From assembly GCF_003143995.1 (NCBI RefSeq), contig NZ_QFWG01000001.1, positions 186,001 through 250,000 of the forward strand: 64,000 nt of DNA, in the 5' to 3' direction. This DNA is from Pseudoglutamicibacter cumminsii (lineage in GTDB: Bacteria > Actinomycetota > Actinomycetes > Actinomycetales > Micrococcaceae). Below the pieces are notes generated by a model, which did not search any database, was not told the DNA's origin, and worked only from the letters and a program-made list of their open reading frames with translations. Positions 26,095 to 34,598 of the stretch are shown piece after piece. The first letter of the stretch is position 1. Each line of letters opens with the position of its first letter. The position numbers were made by a program, and so were the translations under genes.

Positions 26095-27817
26095 GCCGGT
26101 CATGTACGTCGGCGCTGCGATTTACGCGCCGGAGGACCCGTTCGCCACAGCGATGTTGGTTGAGAACGGAACCATCGCGTGGATGGGAACCCACGCTGCC
26201 GCGAAGAGCATCATGTCGGACGCGATGACCGTGGTCGATGTAGAGGGGGCGCTGATCGCTCCGGCGTTCGTGGATTCGCACGCGCACATCACCGAGACGG
26301 GCCGGCACTTGGCAACCCTCCAGCTGGATCATGTCCGCTCCAAGCAGGAGTTCCTCGACGAATTGTCCCGCTACGCTAAGGGCCTTGATCCCAAGCAACG
26401 CGTGCTGGCTTCCGGTTGGGACGAAACCCTGTGGGACGATCCAGGGGCACAGGACAGCTCCGATGCTGATGCGGATACCGACGCGAATGCTGCAGTCTTG
26501 CCGACTGTCGCGGAGCTGGACCGTGCTGTGGGCTCGCGCCCGGCGTACGTGCTTCGCCGGGATCTGCACACGGCTCTCGCTTCGAGCGCGGCGCTGACTG
26601 CGGCCGGGCTTGAGGTTCCATCCGGGGATCTTGACGGTGCATGGATGAGCGAGCATGAACATCACGTTCTGCGCGAGTGGGCGCTCACTGCAAGCGACGA
26701 CGAACTCCGCTTATGGCAACGCACAGCTCTGAGCAGCTTCGCGAAAACCGGGCACGCGCTGGTCACGGAGATGTCGGCGCCCCACGTGTCTGGCCGCCGG
26801 GACCTCGATGTTCTGCTCGCCGCGCGAGAGAAAGAAGCGCAGGCGCTCCCCTCTGTTCATGCGTTCTGGGCGCAGCTTGTCGAGACCGAAGCGGAAGCGC
26901 GGGAGCTCGCCGCCTCTTTCACCTCCAACAGCCGATACCGGCGTCTGGCGGGCATCGGCGGGGACTTGTCGATGGACGGCTCGATCGGCGCCTATACGGC
27001 GGCTTTGCGGCACGACTATGCGGATGCGCCGGGGGAGAAGGGGCAACTACTGTTGACCCCGCAACAGGTTGCTGCGCACGTGATTGCGTGCGTCAACGCT
27101 GGCATTCCAACCGGTTTCCACGCGATCGGCGACGCCGCTTTGGACGCTTTGCTCGAGGGGTACAGGATCGCCGCTGAGGAGGTGGGCGCGCGGGCTATCC
27201 GTCAGCAGCGTCACCGCATCGAACACGCTGAGATGTTGGATGCCCATCACATCGAGGCGATGTTGGAGTTTGGCCTGACCGCGAGTGTTCAGCCTCGTTT
27301 CGATGAGTTGTGGGGCCACGCGGGCGACATGTATGACGCTCGCCTTGGTGTTGAGCGTGCGGCAAGCATGAACCCGTTCGGTTCGCTATCTGCGGCAGGC
27401 GTGCCGCTCGTGTTTGGCTCGGATGCGCCGGTGACTCACGCTTTGCCGTGGAAGACGATTCGTTCCGCTATGCATCACCACGATGCGGATCAGACTCTTC
27501 CCGCACGCGCAGGTTTCCTCGCGCACACGCGCGCCGGCTACCGTGCACTCAACATCCCTGACCCAACCGCTGGTGTATTGCGTTGGGGTGCCGCTGCGAC
27601 GTTCGCGATCTGGGAGCCGAGTGAGCTCGTCGTGGGGTCGACTGACCTTTCACGAACCAGTTTCTCGACGGACGCGAGAGCCCGTACCCCGATGCTTCCG
27701 GACCTTGAAGCCGATTCCTTGCCGGAATGCTGGGCTACCGTTCGTCACGGCGAGATCCTGTGGGACGGCAAGGGCTTGCACGGTGAACTTCACAGCGGAT
27801 CGGAAGGGCTAGAATGA
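26087..27817 (+). CDS. Amidohydrolase family protein (YtcJ-like)
   Basis: The 576-residue metal-dependent hydrolase has the amidohydrolase signature DSHAHITETG, the mid-protein GFHAIGDAALDALLEG and HRIEHAEMLD histidine motifs, and GSDAPV near the C-terminus with the last metal ligand. This matches the YtcJ/amidohydrolase-3 subfamily, whose substrates are mostly unknown. A low-complexity acidic insert (SSDADADTDANAA, near residue 125) interrupts the early part. The GTG start overlaps the helicase end by 8 bases and the stop overlaps the ppm1 ATG (ATGA), so the three genes look cotranscribed. Confidence 0.88.
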   Translation: MTKPVMYVGAAIYAPEDPFATAMLVENGTIAWMGTHAAAKSIMSDAMTVVDVEGALIAPAFVDSHAHITETGRHLATLQLDHVRSKQEFLDELSRYAKGLDPKQRVLASGWDETLWDDPGAQDSSDADADTDANAAVLPTVAELDRAVGSRPAYVLRRDLHTALASSAALTAAGLEVPSGDLDGAWMSEHEHHVLREWALTASDDELRLWQRTALSSFAKTGHALVTEMSAPHVSGRRDLDVLLAAREKEAQALPSVHAFWAQLVETEAEARELAASFTSNSRYRRLAGIGGDLSMDGSIGAYTAALRHDYADAPGEKGQLLLTPQQVAAHVIACVNAGIPTGFHAIGDAALDALLEGYRIAAEEVGARAIRQQRHRIEHAEMLDAHHIEAMLEFGLTASVQPRFDELWGHAGDMYDARLGVERAASMNPFGSLSAAGVPLVFGSDAPVTHALPWKTIRSAMHHHDADQTLPARAGFLAHTRAGYRALNIPDPTAGVLRWGAAATFAIWEPSELVVGSTDLSRTSFSTDARARTPMLPDLEADSLPECWATVRHGEILWDGKGLHGELHSGSEGLE

Positions 27818-28557
27818 CCACTGTGCGTGTACTGACTATCATCCCTACCTATAACGAGATCGAGACTCTCGAAAGCATTGTCAAGCGGGTCCGTTCAGCT
27901 GTACCGGACGTCGACATTCTGATCGCTGACGATAATTCCCCGGACGGTACCGGCAAGCTTGCCGATGAGATCGCGGAGCATGACTCTCAGGTTTTCGTTC
28001 TGCATCGTCCTGGTAAGCAGGGCCTCGGCGCTGCTTATCTTGCAGGTTTCGCCTGGGGCAAGGAACGCGGCTACGACGTCTTGATTGAGTTGGATGCGGA
28101 TGGCTCGCATCAGCCGGAACAGTTGCCTCGTTTGCTCCGTGCGATTGAGCGCGGGGCGGATGCAGTGATCGGTTCCCGTTGGGTGCCTGGGGGAGAGGTC
28201 AAGAATTGGCCTGCGTCCCGCAAGGTTCTTTCGAAGGCGGGATCGTTTGTTTCCCGTTTCTTCTTGGGGCTCAATCTCAAAGACATCACTGCAGGCATGC
28301 GTGCCTACAAGGCTGAGATTCTTACGGATGAGTTGCTCGGTTCGATCGAGTCCGTGGGCTACGGATTCCAGATCGATATGACGTTCCAGATTGCGTTGGC
28401 TGGCCACAAGATCGTGGAGGTTCCCGTGACCTTCATCGACCGTGAGCTGGGTGAGTCGAAGATGAGCGGCAACATCATCGTTGAGGCGCTACTGAACGTG
28501 GTCAAGTGGGGTTTGAAGGCTCGCGCCAAGAAGCTCGCGAGCTTGCTTAGAGGTTAG
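27814..28557 (+). CDS. ppm1: Polyprenol monophosphomannose synthase (GT2, Ppm1 catalytic domain)
   Basis: The 247-residue soluble GT2 glycosyltransferase has IIPTYNEIETLE, the DDNSPDGTG nucleotide site, the DADGSHQPEQLP metal site and RWVPGGEVKNWPASR, as in dolichol-phosphate-mannose synthases. It transfers mannose from GDP-mannose to polyprenyl phosphate, the donor for lipoglycans and protein O-mannosylation in actinobacteria. It has no N-acyltransferase domain, so it corresponds to the catalytic D2 part of mycobacterial Ppm1. The start overlaps the amidohydrolase stop. A strong hairpin follows. Confidence 0.92.
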   Translation: MTTVRVLTIIPTYNEIETLESIVKRVRSAVPDVDILIADDNSPDGTGKLADEIAEHDSQVFVLHRPGKQGLGAAYLAGFAWGKERGYDVLIELDADGSHQPEQLPRLLRAIERGADAVIGSRWVPGGEVKNWPASRKVLSKAGSFVSRFFLGLNLKDITAGMRAYKAEILTDELLGSIESVGYGFQIDMTFQIALAGHKIVEVPVTFIDRELGESKMSGNIIVEALLNVVKWGLKARAKKLASLLRG

Positions 28558-28594
28558 AAGTCCACGGCGAGAAGCCTGCGGCTTGAAACGCAAA

Positions 28595-28639
28595 GCGTGT
28601 GGGCGGTGTCGACATCCAATGTCGACACCGCCCACGCGC
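28595..28639. terminator. Hairpin between convergent ppm1 and rbpA
   Basis: A 21-bp stem (28595-28615 and 28619-28639, one G-T wobble) has a 3-base loop. There is no T-run on either side, so it may stop transcription as a T-less hairpin or protect 3' ends. Confidence 0.7.
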
Positions 28640-28672
28640 TTAAGTTCAGCGGAAGCGTTTACTTCTTTGAAT

Positions 28673-29020
28673 TCACTTTTTTGGCTTCTCTCCGCGGGCT
28701 TCGCGGAGCTGGTTCAAGCGGTCCTTGAGGATCACTTCAAGCTCGTCGAACGAGCGGCGTTCAAGCAGCATATCCCAGTGGGTGCGGACCGGCTTTTCTT
28801 TGGTCGGTTCCTCTTCGCCACCGTCAATCCGCTTAGCCTTCTTGCCGGTCTTGGTGTACCAAATCGTAGGTACTTCGGCTTCGAGGGCGAATACGACGTC
28901 CATGCGTTCGCCGTCTTCGGTCTCGTATGTCACGGTCTGGCGTGCTGCAGGTTCAACGCCCGCTTCGGACTCCATCGACTGAGACCCAAGACGCATACCG
29001 CGTAGGCTGCGATCGCTCAC
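28673..29020 (-). CDS. rbpA: RNA polymerase-binding protein RbpA
   Basis: The 115-residue protein starts MSDRSLRGMRLGSQSMESE and contains the HWDMLLERRS sigma-binding helix at residues 81-90, both hallmarks of RbpA. It binds RNA polymerase and the principal sigma factor and stabilises open complexes; it is essential in mycobacteria. The core domain (about 30-65) contains no cysteine, so it cannot hold zinc as the Streptomyces protein does, matching the mycobacterial type. The gene stands alone and converges on ppm1 with a strong hairpin between. Confidence 0.95.
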   Translation of the reverse strand: MSDRSLRGMRLGSQSMESEAGVEPAARQTVTYETEDGERMDVVFALEAEVPTIWYTKTGKKAKRIDGGEEEPTKEKPVRTHWDMLLERRSFDELEVILKDRLNQLREARGEKPKK

Positions 29021-29071
29021 ACATTCTCCTCAGTGTTAGCTTGTCGTGATGATTCATTCTCCGGGTTCAAC

Positions 29072-29107
29072 AACGGTGAGTGCGAGATTATTCCCGCACT
29101 CACCGTT
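29072..29107. terminator. Hairpin after the SPFH gene
   Basis: A perfect 13-bp stem (29072-29084 and 29095-29107) has a 10-base loop, just downstream of the SPFH gene on the minus strand and upstream of rbpA. No T-run follows on either side. Confidence 0.6.
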
Positions 29108-29124
29108 ATACCTGGAAAAGTAAT

Positions 29125-29172
29125 GCGTTAGTTCTTGTCAGCGTTAGTTCTTCTCGGCGTTAGTTTTTCTCG
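29125..29172 (-). repeat. Three 16-bp units with in-phase stop codons at the SPFH gene end
   Basis: On the minus strand three consecutive 16-base units read GAGAAAAACTAACGCC, GAGAAGAACTAACGCT, GACAAGAACTAACGCA. The first contains the gene stop (TAA, 29160-29162). The period of 16 puts TAA in all three frames (29160, 29144, 29128). Confidence 0.8.
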
Positions 29173-30137
29173 TCGGGCTCGGCAGAGCCGTCCTTGTCAG
29201 CAGAGTCGGCGCCGAACGCGCTACCGAAGCTCGCGCCAGGCGCACCGAACGCGTTGCCGAGGCCCTTCATAGCGTCGGTCACGTCGGTTGGGATGAACCA
29301 CAGCTTGTTGGACTCGCCTTCGGCGATCTTAGGCAGCTGCTGCAGGTACTGGTAAGCAAGCAACTTAGGCGACGCATCAGCCGAGTGGACGGCCTCGAAG
29401 ACGTTGCGGATCGCTTCAGCTTCACCCTGCGCACGCAAGACGGCGGCCTTCGCTTCACCTTCAGCCTTGAGGATCTGAGCCTGGCGCTCACCTTCAGCGG
29501 TCAGAATCTGGGACTGCTTGACACCCTCAGCGGTGAGGATCGCGGCGCGGCGGTCACGTTCAGCGCGCATCTGCTTTTCCATCGAGTCCTGAATCGACAT
29601 TGGCGGGTCGATCGCCTTGAGCTCAACGCGGGATACGCGGATGCCCCACTTGCCGGTCGCCTCGTCGAGGACGCCACGGAGCTGGCCGTTGATGCGGTCA
29701 CGGGAGGTCAGCGCTTCTTCAAGGTTCATGCCACCCACGACGTTACGCAGAGTGGTGGTGGTCAGCTGCTCAACCGCGCGGATGTAGTTCTCGATCTCGT
29801 AGGTCGCGTCCTTCGCGTTGGTCACCTGGTAGTAGACGACCGTGTCGATGTTGACCACGAGGTTGTCTTCGGTGATGACAGGCTGCGGCGGGAAGGTCTG
29901 GACCTGTTCACGAAGGTCGATGACCGGGCCGAGGCGGTCGATGAAAGGAACCACAAGCGTCAGGCCGGCTTTAGCTGTGCGGTGGTAGCGACCGAGGCGC
30001 TCAACAATGCGTTCGCGGGCCTGCGGGATGATGTGGATGGACTTGACGAGGACGATGAGCGCAATGATCACGACCACGAGCGCCACAACGAGCGCCGGGG
30101 AGATGAATGGCTCCGAAGAGGATTCAAACGGTGACAT
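29160..30137 (-). CDS. SPFH/Band 7 membrane protease regulator (stomatin/HflK-HflC-like)
   Basis: The 325-residue protein has one N-terminal transmembrane segment (about residues 14-34), then a Band 7 domain (IIPQARERIVERLGRYHRT through the RVSRVELKAIDPP segment, about 38-200). A long charged coiled coil with repeats of LTAEGERQAQILKAEGEA follows (about 205-260), then a Gly/Ala-rich tail ending in charged residues. Such proteins oligomerise into membrane microdomain scaffolds. It follows a small NfeD protein with a 3-base gap; NfeD-SPFH pairs are a conserved operon. The C-terminal codons are repeated in tandem beyond the stop. Confidence 0.92.
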   Translation of the reverse strand: MSPFESSSEPFISPALVVALVVVIIALIVLVKSIHIIPQARERIVERLGRYHRTAKAGLTLVVPFIDRLGPVIDLREQVQTFPPQPVITEDNLVVNIDTVVYYQVTNAKDATYEIENYIRAVEQLTTTTLRNVVGGMNLEEALTSRDRINGQLRGVLDEATGKWGIRVSRVELKAIDPPMSIQDSMEKQMRAERDRRAAILTAEGVKQSQILTAEGERQAQILKAEGEAKAAVLRAQGEAEAIRNVFEAVHSADASPKLLAYQYLQQLPKIAEGESNKLWFIPTDVTDAMKGLGNAFGAPGASFGSAFGADSADKDGSAEPDEKN

Positions 30138-30140
30138 GTT

Positions 30141-30602
30141 TTAGCTTTCGTATGTCCGGACAGGGGAGATGTAGGCGGTTGCACCCTGGACACGATCGAT
30201 GACGACGTGTTCGCCGGGTGCGATGCCTTGAGCGAGGGTCGTGCGGGCGGTCCAGGTGTCGCCGTGAACGCGAATCAGCCCGGTGTGGTGGGTGACGCGC
30301 TCGACCACGACGGCGTGGCTGTTGATGAGTCGGTCAACATTGGAGCGACCGTCTGATGTTCGTTTACGCAGCATCCGCATCGCGAAGGGGCGCAGCGTCA
30401 ACATGAGGATCAGCGAAACCGCGCTGAACACGATGAGCTGGAGCCAGAACTCGGCATCTGCCAGCGCAGTGAAGGTCGCGACAAGCGCGCCGCCTGCAAG
30501 CATCGCGAACCATAAATCCAGCGATAGCATTTCGATGCCCAGCAACAGGAGCATCACGACGAGCCAGAAGGCCCACCCGTTTTCGAGGATCCATTGCATC
30601 AT
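30141..30602 (-). CDS. NfeD-family membrane protein
   Basis: The 153-residue protein, counted from the first of two adjacent ATGs (30602), has a transmembrane pair (about residues 8-75: FWLVVMLLLLGIEM, WLQLIVFSAVSLILM). A C-terminal OB-fold domain follows (about 95-150) with VERVTHHTGLIRVHGDTWTA, the NfeD pattern. NfeD proteins work with SPFH partners in membrane quality control. The open frame extends 30 codons upstream, but that part has no family resemblance. No strong ribosome-binding site is seen. The SPFH gene follows 3 bases after its stop. Confidence 0.88.
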   Translation of the reverse strand: MMQWILENGWAFWLVVMLLLLGIEMLSLDLWFAMLAGGALVATFTALADAEFWLQLIVFSAVSLILMLTLRPFAMRMLRKRTSDGRSNVDRLINSHAVVVERVTHHTGLIRVHGDTWTARTTLAQGIAPGEHVVIDRVQGATAYISPVRTYES

Positions 30603-30643
30603 GGCTTTATTTTCGCATGAGTCATACTTTTTTGGGAGCTTAT

Positions 30644-31603
30644 TCAGGCTTTTGCGGGAGTTTGTGTGAAAGCGCTGACTTGAACGTTGCACGAGACGCT
30701 CAGCTGAGCCAGCTCAGTTTCTTCAGGGGAGAGCTCGATCGATTCGCGTTCAATGCGTTTGGCGATCTCGTCTCGGCTCTGGTGGTGGCCTGCAGGTCCC
30801 ATGTGCGCTAGCGCGGCAACCGCATCGTGAGTCAGTTGCATCGAACGTTTGATGGTGTATTCGCCAGCAAGCTCGAACCCGTGGCGGCGGGCTTCTTCGC
30901 TGAGATGCTGTTGCTTGTCCTCCTGAATGCTCAAAAGGCCCGCGAGCCCTCGTATTTCCACGAGGTGCTCAGGTAGGGGAGTCACAACGATCAGAGCGCC
31001 CCGAGGCTTGAGGACTCTGTGGAATTCTTCCCAGTTGCGCGGCGCGAACACGTTGAGGATCGCGTCGGCACAATGCGAAGCCACGGGCCATGGGCGCCAC
31101 ACATCCCACACAAGCGACAACGCGCCATCGACCTGCGCCGCGCGTTGGGCCGCCGCCGGCGAGATATCGAATCCAATCCCACGGGCGTATCCGGCTAGCC
31201 CATCCAAAGCGTGCTTGAGGTAGTAGCCCGTCCCGCATCCGGCGTCGAGCATGAGAGGAGAGGCATTTGAATCCTCGATCCCGATGGCGTGGCCTGCGTG
31301 TTCCGCGATTGCGGTGCGGATGGCTTGTGCGATGGGTTCGTAGTAGCCGGACTCGAGGAACTCGACCCGCGAAGCAACCATCTCGCGGGTGTCCGGCGTG
31401 AATGAGGTTCCGCGTCCGGTGAGCAGGTTGATGTGGCCTTGGCGGGCCGCGTCGAATCGGTGGCCCTCGGCGCACGATGCGAAGGACGGCTTTCCGTGTT
31501 CCCTGCGGTGAACGGTCAGCGCAGCTGAGTCGGTGCCGCACACAGGGCACGTGAGCGGCCAGGGAGCGTTGCCTGCTACGGTGTATGTATTATCTATTGT
31601 CAT
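30644..31603 (-). CDS. 23S rRNA (guanine-N1)-methyltransferase RlmA-like
   Basis: The 319-residue methyltransferase from the ATG at 31603 has an N-terminal zinc finger (CPVCG...CAEGHRFD), followed by DAARQGHINLLTG, the RlmA hallmark. The class I SAM site LDAGCGTGYY comes next, then NVFAPRNWEEFHRVLKP. RlmA(I) methylates G745, and RlmA(II), found in Gram-positive species, methylates G748 and sensitises to tylosin. Which base is modified here cannot be read. The longer frame upstream (31 codons) is not supported by family similarity and overlaps the region before def. Confidence 0.85.
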   Translation of the reverse strand: MTIDNTYTVAGNAPWPLTCPVCGTDSAALTVHRREHGKPSFASCAEGHRFDAARQGHINLLTGRGTSFTPDTREMVASRVEFLESGYYEPIAQAIRTAIAEHAGHAIGIEDSNASPLMLDAGCGTGYYLKHALDGLAGYARGIGFDISPAAAQRAAQVDGALSLVWDVWRPWPVASHCADAILNVFAPRNWEEFHRVLKPRGALIVVTPLPEHLVEIRGLAGLLSIQEDKQQHLSEEARRHGFELAGEYTIKRSMQLTHDAVAALAHMGPAGHHQSRDEIAKRIERESIELSPEETELAQLSVSCNVQVSAFTQTPAKA

Positions 31604-31647
31604 GGCATGAACCCTTGTGCAAGGGGAGTGATAGCGATATGATCGCT

Positions 31648-32265
31648 TTAGAAATGCAACGCTTCCCGGGCTTCGTCGGCCGTTGGTGCGGCCCACATGT
31701 GCGCGTAGTTCTCGTCTGTGCAGATGCTGCGGATATGGGCCTTGTCGATGTAGATGATGCCAGCGAGGTGGTCGGTTTCGTGCTGGAAAATGCGGGCCTG
31801 CCAGCCTGAGAGTTCACGCGTGTGCTGTTGTCCGTCAAAGCCAAGCCAGGTCGCGCGGATGTCTGCAGGGCGTTCGACTGCAGCGGTGTAGCCAGGCATT
31901 GAGAGACAACCTTCGTAATGGGTTGCTGTGCGGGTTCCGATCGGCTCATAAGACGGATTGAGTATGACCATGAGCTCGAGCTTTTCGCGCTCGCGCGCCT
32001 GAGCGAAACTTTCTGGAATGTCGTACATGTCCTCAAGAACGGCTAGACGCAAGTTGACGCCAACTTGAGGTGCTGCGACACCAACGCCTGGCGCATCGTG
32101 CATTGTGGCAACCATGCGGTCGATGAGCTCACGCAACTCAGGTGTGTCGTTGCCGTCCCAGTCGTTACATACCTGGCGCAAAACTGGGTCGCCGACGTGC
32201 ACAAGCGGCAAAGGCTGTACGGACTCGTCGTGTGTTTCATTGAGTTCAGCGGACATGTGCATCAT
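31648..32265 (-). CDS. def: Peptide deformylase
   Basis: The protein is about 205 residues long and has the three deformylase motifs: GVGVAAPQVG, EGCLSMPG with the cysteine ligand, and QHETDHLAG with the metal histidines and catalytic glutamate. It removes the formyl group from nascent proteins. The start is uncertain between three close ATGs (32265, 32262, 32256); none has a strong ribosome-binding site. The last two motifs place it in the PDF family with certainty. rlmA follows downstream with a 44-base gap. Confidence 0.93.
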   Translation of the reverse strand: MMHMSAELNETHDESVQPLPLVHVGDPVLRQVCNDWDGNDTPELRELIDRMVATMHDAPGVGVAAPQVGVNLRLAVLEDMYDIPESFAQAREREKLELMVILNPSYEPIGTRTATHYEGCLSMPGYTAAVERPADIRATWLGFDGQQHTRELSGWQARIFQHETDHLAGIIYIDKAHIRSICTDENYAHMWAAPTADEAREALHF

Positions 32266-32474
32266 TATCGCACTGCGGTTGTGTGTAGATGTTTGTGTCT
32301 CAGTCGCACTGTGCAACTTACATCTAAGGCTCACTGTGTATATGTCTGTGCGGTACGTTCCGTCCTAACCAATATAAAGCGCCGATAATCTACATTATGT
32401 CAAGTAGCGCTTAGGGGCACGCCCAAGCGCCGAGATGTTCCCTCATGTGACGCTCCGTGCGCCCCTCTCCCGCA

Positions 32475-32480
32475 TAGACT
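32475..32480 (+). promoter_or_regulatory. -10 box (TAGACT) close to the DUF3054 start
   Basis: TAGACT followed by 7 bases and the second ATG (32488) gives the leaderless layout; the same box and spacing precede the M20 gene at 4224. Confidence 0.4.
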
Positions 32481-32481
32481 A

Positions 32482-32853
32482 ATGAGTATGCAACGTTTCG
32501 TGTGGATCCTGTGGCTCATCGTCGACCTCGCACTCATGGTTGTCTTCGCAACCACCGGGCGTAGTTCGCACAATGAGGAACTCAGCGCAGGCGGCATTTT
32601 CCAGGTCGCATGGCCGTTCATGGTTGCTGTTGTTATCGCATTCGCTGTGACGCGTGGATGGGAAACCTACTGGAAGATCTGGCCGCACGGTTTTATTTAT
32701 TGGGGCCTCGTCGTCATCCTGGGCATTTTGCTGCGTGTTATCGCCGGCTCGACCGCGGCTATGCCGTTCATCCTCGTCACGGCAGGTGTTTTGTTCTTGT
32801 TCCTGATTGGCCGGCGCATGATCAGCGGACTGTTCATGCGCCACCGGGTCTAG
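32482..32853 (+). CDS. DUF3054 family membrane protein
   Basis: The protein has 123 residues (121 from the second ATG at 32488) and four hydrophobic segments: FVWILWLIVDLALMVVF, FMVAVVIAFAV, WGLVVILGILLRVIAG and FILVTAGVLFLFLIG. These spacings, with the WETYWKIWPHGFIYWG loop, match actinobacterial DUF3054 proteins. Function is not known. The gene runs divergently from def and alone; no terminator hairpin is seen before the next gene. The position of the -10 box favours the ATG at 32488. Confidence 0.85.
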   Translation: MSMQRFVWILWLIVDLALMVVFATTGRSSHNEELSAGGIFQVAWPFMVAVVIAFAVTRGWETYWKIWPHGFIYWGLVVILGILLRVIAGSTAAMPFILVTAGVLFLFLIGRRMISGLFMRHRV

Positions 32854-32977
32854 TTGACATGGTGAGTGGCCACTTCCCCACTGTTTCTACGAGTTAACGC
32901 GTATGTACGCCGCGTTCGTTCTCCGCGCGTAAAGTGGCTAACAGGACCTAGATAAAAGGACTTAGATAAGGATTGTC

Positions 32978-33259
32978 ATGATTACTGCATTCGTCATGAT
33001 CGACGTTGAAGCCGACCGCATTCCAGAAACCGCTCAGCAGATTTCGGAGCTCGACGGCGTATCTGAGGTTTATTCCGTTGCGGGTGGCGATTGGGACCTC
33101 ATCGCGATCGTCCGCGTCATGAACCACGAAGACCTCGCCGAGGTCATCCCAAACCACCTCAACAAGGTTCAGGGTGTCGTGTCCACGACGACGAACATCG
33201 CCTTCCGTGCTTTCTCGCAACACGATCTCGAAGCCGCATTCTCGCTCGGCCTCGAATAG
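32978..33259 (+). CDS. Stand-alone Lrp/AsnC ligand-binding (RAM) domain protein
   Basis: The 93-residue protein matches the effector half of Lrp/AsnC regulators (ITAFVMIDVEADRI, GVSEVYSVAGGDWDLIAIVR, TTTNIAFRAFS) without any DNA-binding domain. Such stand-alone domains bind amino acids and oligomerise, probably modulating other regulators. A ribosome-binding site (AAGGA) precedes the ATG. The divergent-convergent layout places it head to tail with a strong hairpin before trpD. Confidence 0.9.
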   Translation: MITAFVMIDVEADRIPETAQQISELDGVSEVYSVAGGDWDLIAIVRVMNHEDLAEVIPNHLNKVQGVVSTTTNIAFRAFSQHDLEAAFSLGLE

Positions 33260-33288
33260 AGCTCAGTGGCGATATTTCCTTTAACGCT

Positions 33289-33330
33289 GTGAGGCGTGGC
33301 TAGCTCCGAAACGAGCTAGCCACGCCTCAC
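33289..33330. terminator. Bidirectional terminator between the Lrp-like gene and trpD
   Basis: A perfect 18-bp stem (33289-33306 and 33313-33330) has a 6-base loop (CGAAAC) and TGTTT on the right. It lies between convergent genes. Confidence 0.85.
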
Positions 33331-33357
33331 TGTTTAAGTCTAGTCTGCCTAGGTTGC

Positions 33358-34407
33358 TTAGCTTTCTTGGGTGGCGGAGACCCATGCTTCAAGCACCTTC
33401 TGAGCGGCGCCCGAATCGATCGATTCCTCTGCGGCGCCGTACTTTGCGGCTATCCGGTCCTTGAAAGAGCCCGTCGCGTCTTGATCGAAAGCAACCAAGG
33501 CGGCTGCCGTGTTGAGCAGAACCGCATCGCGAATAGGACCCTTCTCCCCCGCCAGCACATCGCGCACAACCTGAGCGTTGTGCTCAGCGTCCGCGCCACG
33601 CAAGTCGTCCAGGGTGGCCCGTGGGACACCGATGTCCTGGGCATCAAACATGAAGGTTTCGATATTGCCGTCACGGACTTCCCACACCTTATTAGACGCG
33701 GTGGTCGTGAACTCATCGAGGCCGTCTTCGCCGCGGAACACGAGTCCTCGCTTACCGCGCTTGGCCAGAACGCCAGCCATGATCGGCGCCATCGGGGCGA
33801 TAGCACAACCAATCACTGAAGCGCTCGGGTCGGACGGGTTGGTGAGTGGGCCCATGAAGTTGAAGGCCGTCGGCACTCCAAGCTGAGCACGCGCCGGAGC
33901 TGCAAACCGCATCGATGGGTGGAACACCTGAGCAAAGCAGAACGTGAGCCCAGCCTTCTCAAGGACAGGCAGGAGCTTCTCCGGTTCGATGTCGAGCCGG
34001 ACGCCGAGCGCCCCGATCACATCAGCTGAGCCCGACGAGCTGGATGCTGCACGGTTACCGTGCTTGACGACGCGTGCACCCGCGCCGGCGCATACGAGCG
34101 AAGCCATCGTCGAAATATTTACGGTGTTCTGGCGGTCGCCGCCAGTGCCGACGATGTCGAGGGTCTCCCCCGTTACATTGAGCGGACGAGCCGCCGCGAC
34201 CATCGAATCAACGAGGCCGGTGAACTCATCAACCGTTTCACCCTTGGCCCTCAGCGCAACCAGAAAGCCGGCAACCTGGGCGTCGGTTGCGGAACCTTGC
34301 ATGATTTCGCGCATTGCCCACGCGGCTTGAGCAGTCGTGATGTCACGACCATCCATAAGTGGTGCGAGGATCTGGGGCCAGGTGAAAGTTTCATTAGTCA
34401 TCGTCAC
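33358..34407 (-). CDS. trpD: Anthranilate phosphoribosyltransferase TrpD
   Basis: The 349-residue protein shows the PRPP site GTGGDRQNTVNIST, the KHGNRAASSSSGSADV segment and the later motif FLVALRAKGETV near the N-terminus, as in TrpD. It joins anthranilate to PRPP in tryptophan synthesis. It is separate from other trp genes and lies divergent from ctaE, an arrangement common in actinobacteria. The first start is GTG at 34407, six bases after a TAATCT box, which suggests a leaderless mRNA; ATG at 34401 is the alternative. Confidence 0.94.
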   Translation of the reverse strand: MTMTNETFTWPQILAPLMDGRDITTAQAAWAMREIMQGSATDAQVAGFLVALRAKGETVDEFTGLVDSMVAAARPLNVTGETLDIVGTGGDRQNTVNISTMASLVCAGAGARVVKHGNRAASSSSGSADVIGALGVRLDIEPEKLLPVLEKAGLTFCFAQVFHPSMRFAAPARAQLGVPTAFNFMGPLTNPSDPSASVIGCAIAPMAPIMAGVLAKRGKRGLVFRGEDGLDEFTTTASNKVWEVRDGNIETFMFDAQDIGVPRATLDDLRGADAEHNAQVVRDVLAGEKGPIRDAVLLNTAAALVAFDQDATGSFKDRIAAKYGAAEESIDSGAAQKVLEAWVSATQES

Positions 34408-34413
34408 GTGGTC

Positions 34414-34419
34414 AGATTA
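34414..34419 (-). promoter_or_regulatory. -10 box (TAATCT) of a leaderless trpD transcript
   Basis: On the minus strand TAATCT is followed by six bases (GACCAC) and GTG, the leaderless spacing. Confidence 0.5.
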
Positions 34420-34598
34420 CAAGGTCACGGGGCAACAAGCGGTGAACGTGACGACAATCATGTAACTCTTTGAGGTTAAGACACGCCAGGTGCCGTATAA
34501 GCCTAAGAGCGACATGCCGCAGCCTATGTTGCGAAACCTCTAAAAGCCTGTGAGTAAGCGGCTAAACGGTCATGCAAGACATCTGCAGCGGCGTGCCG

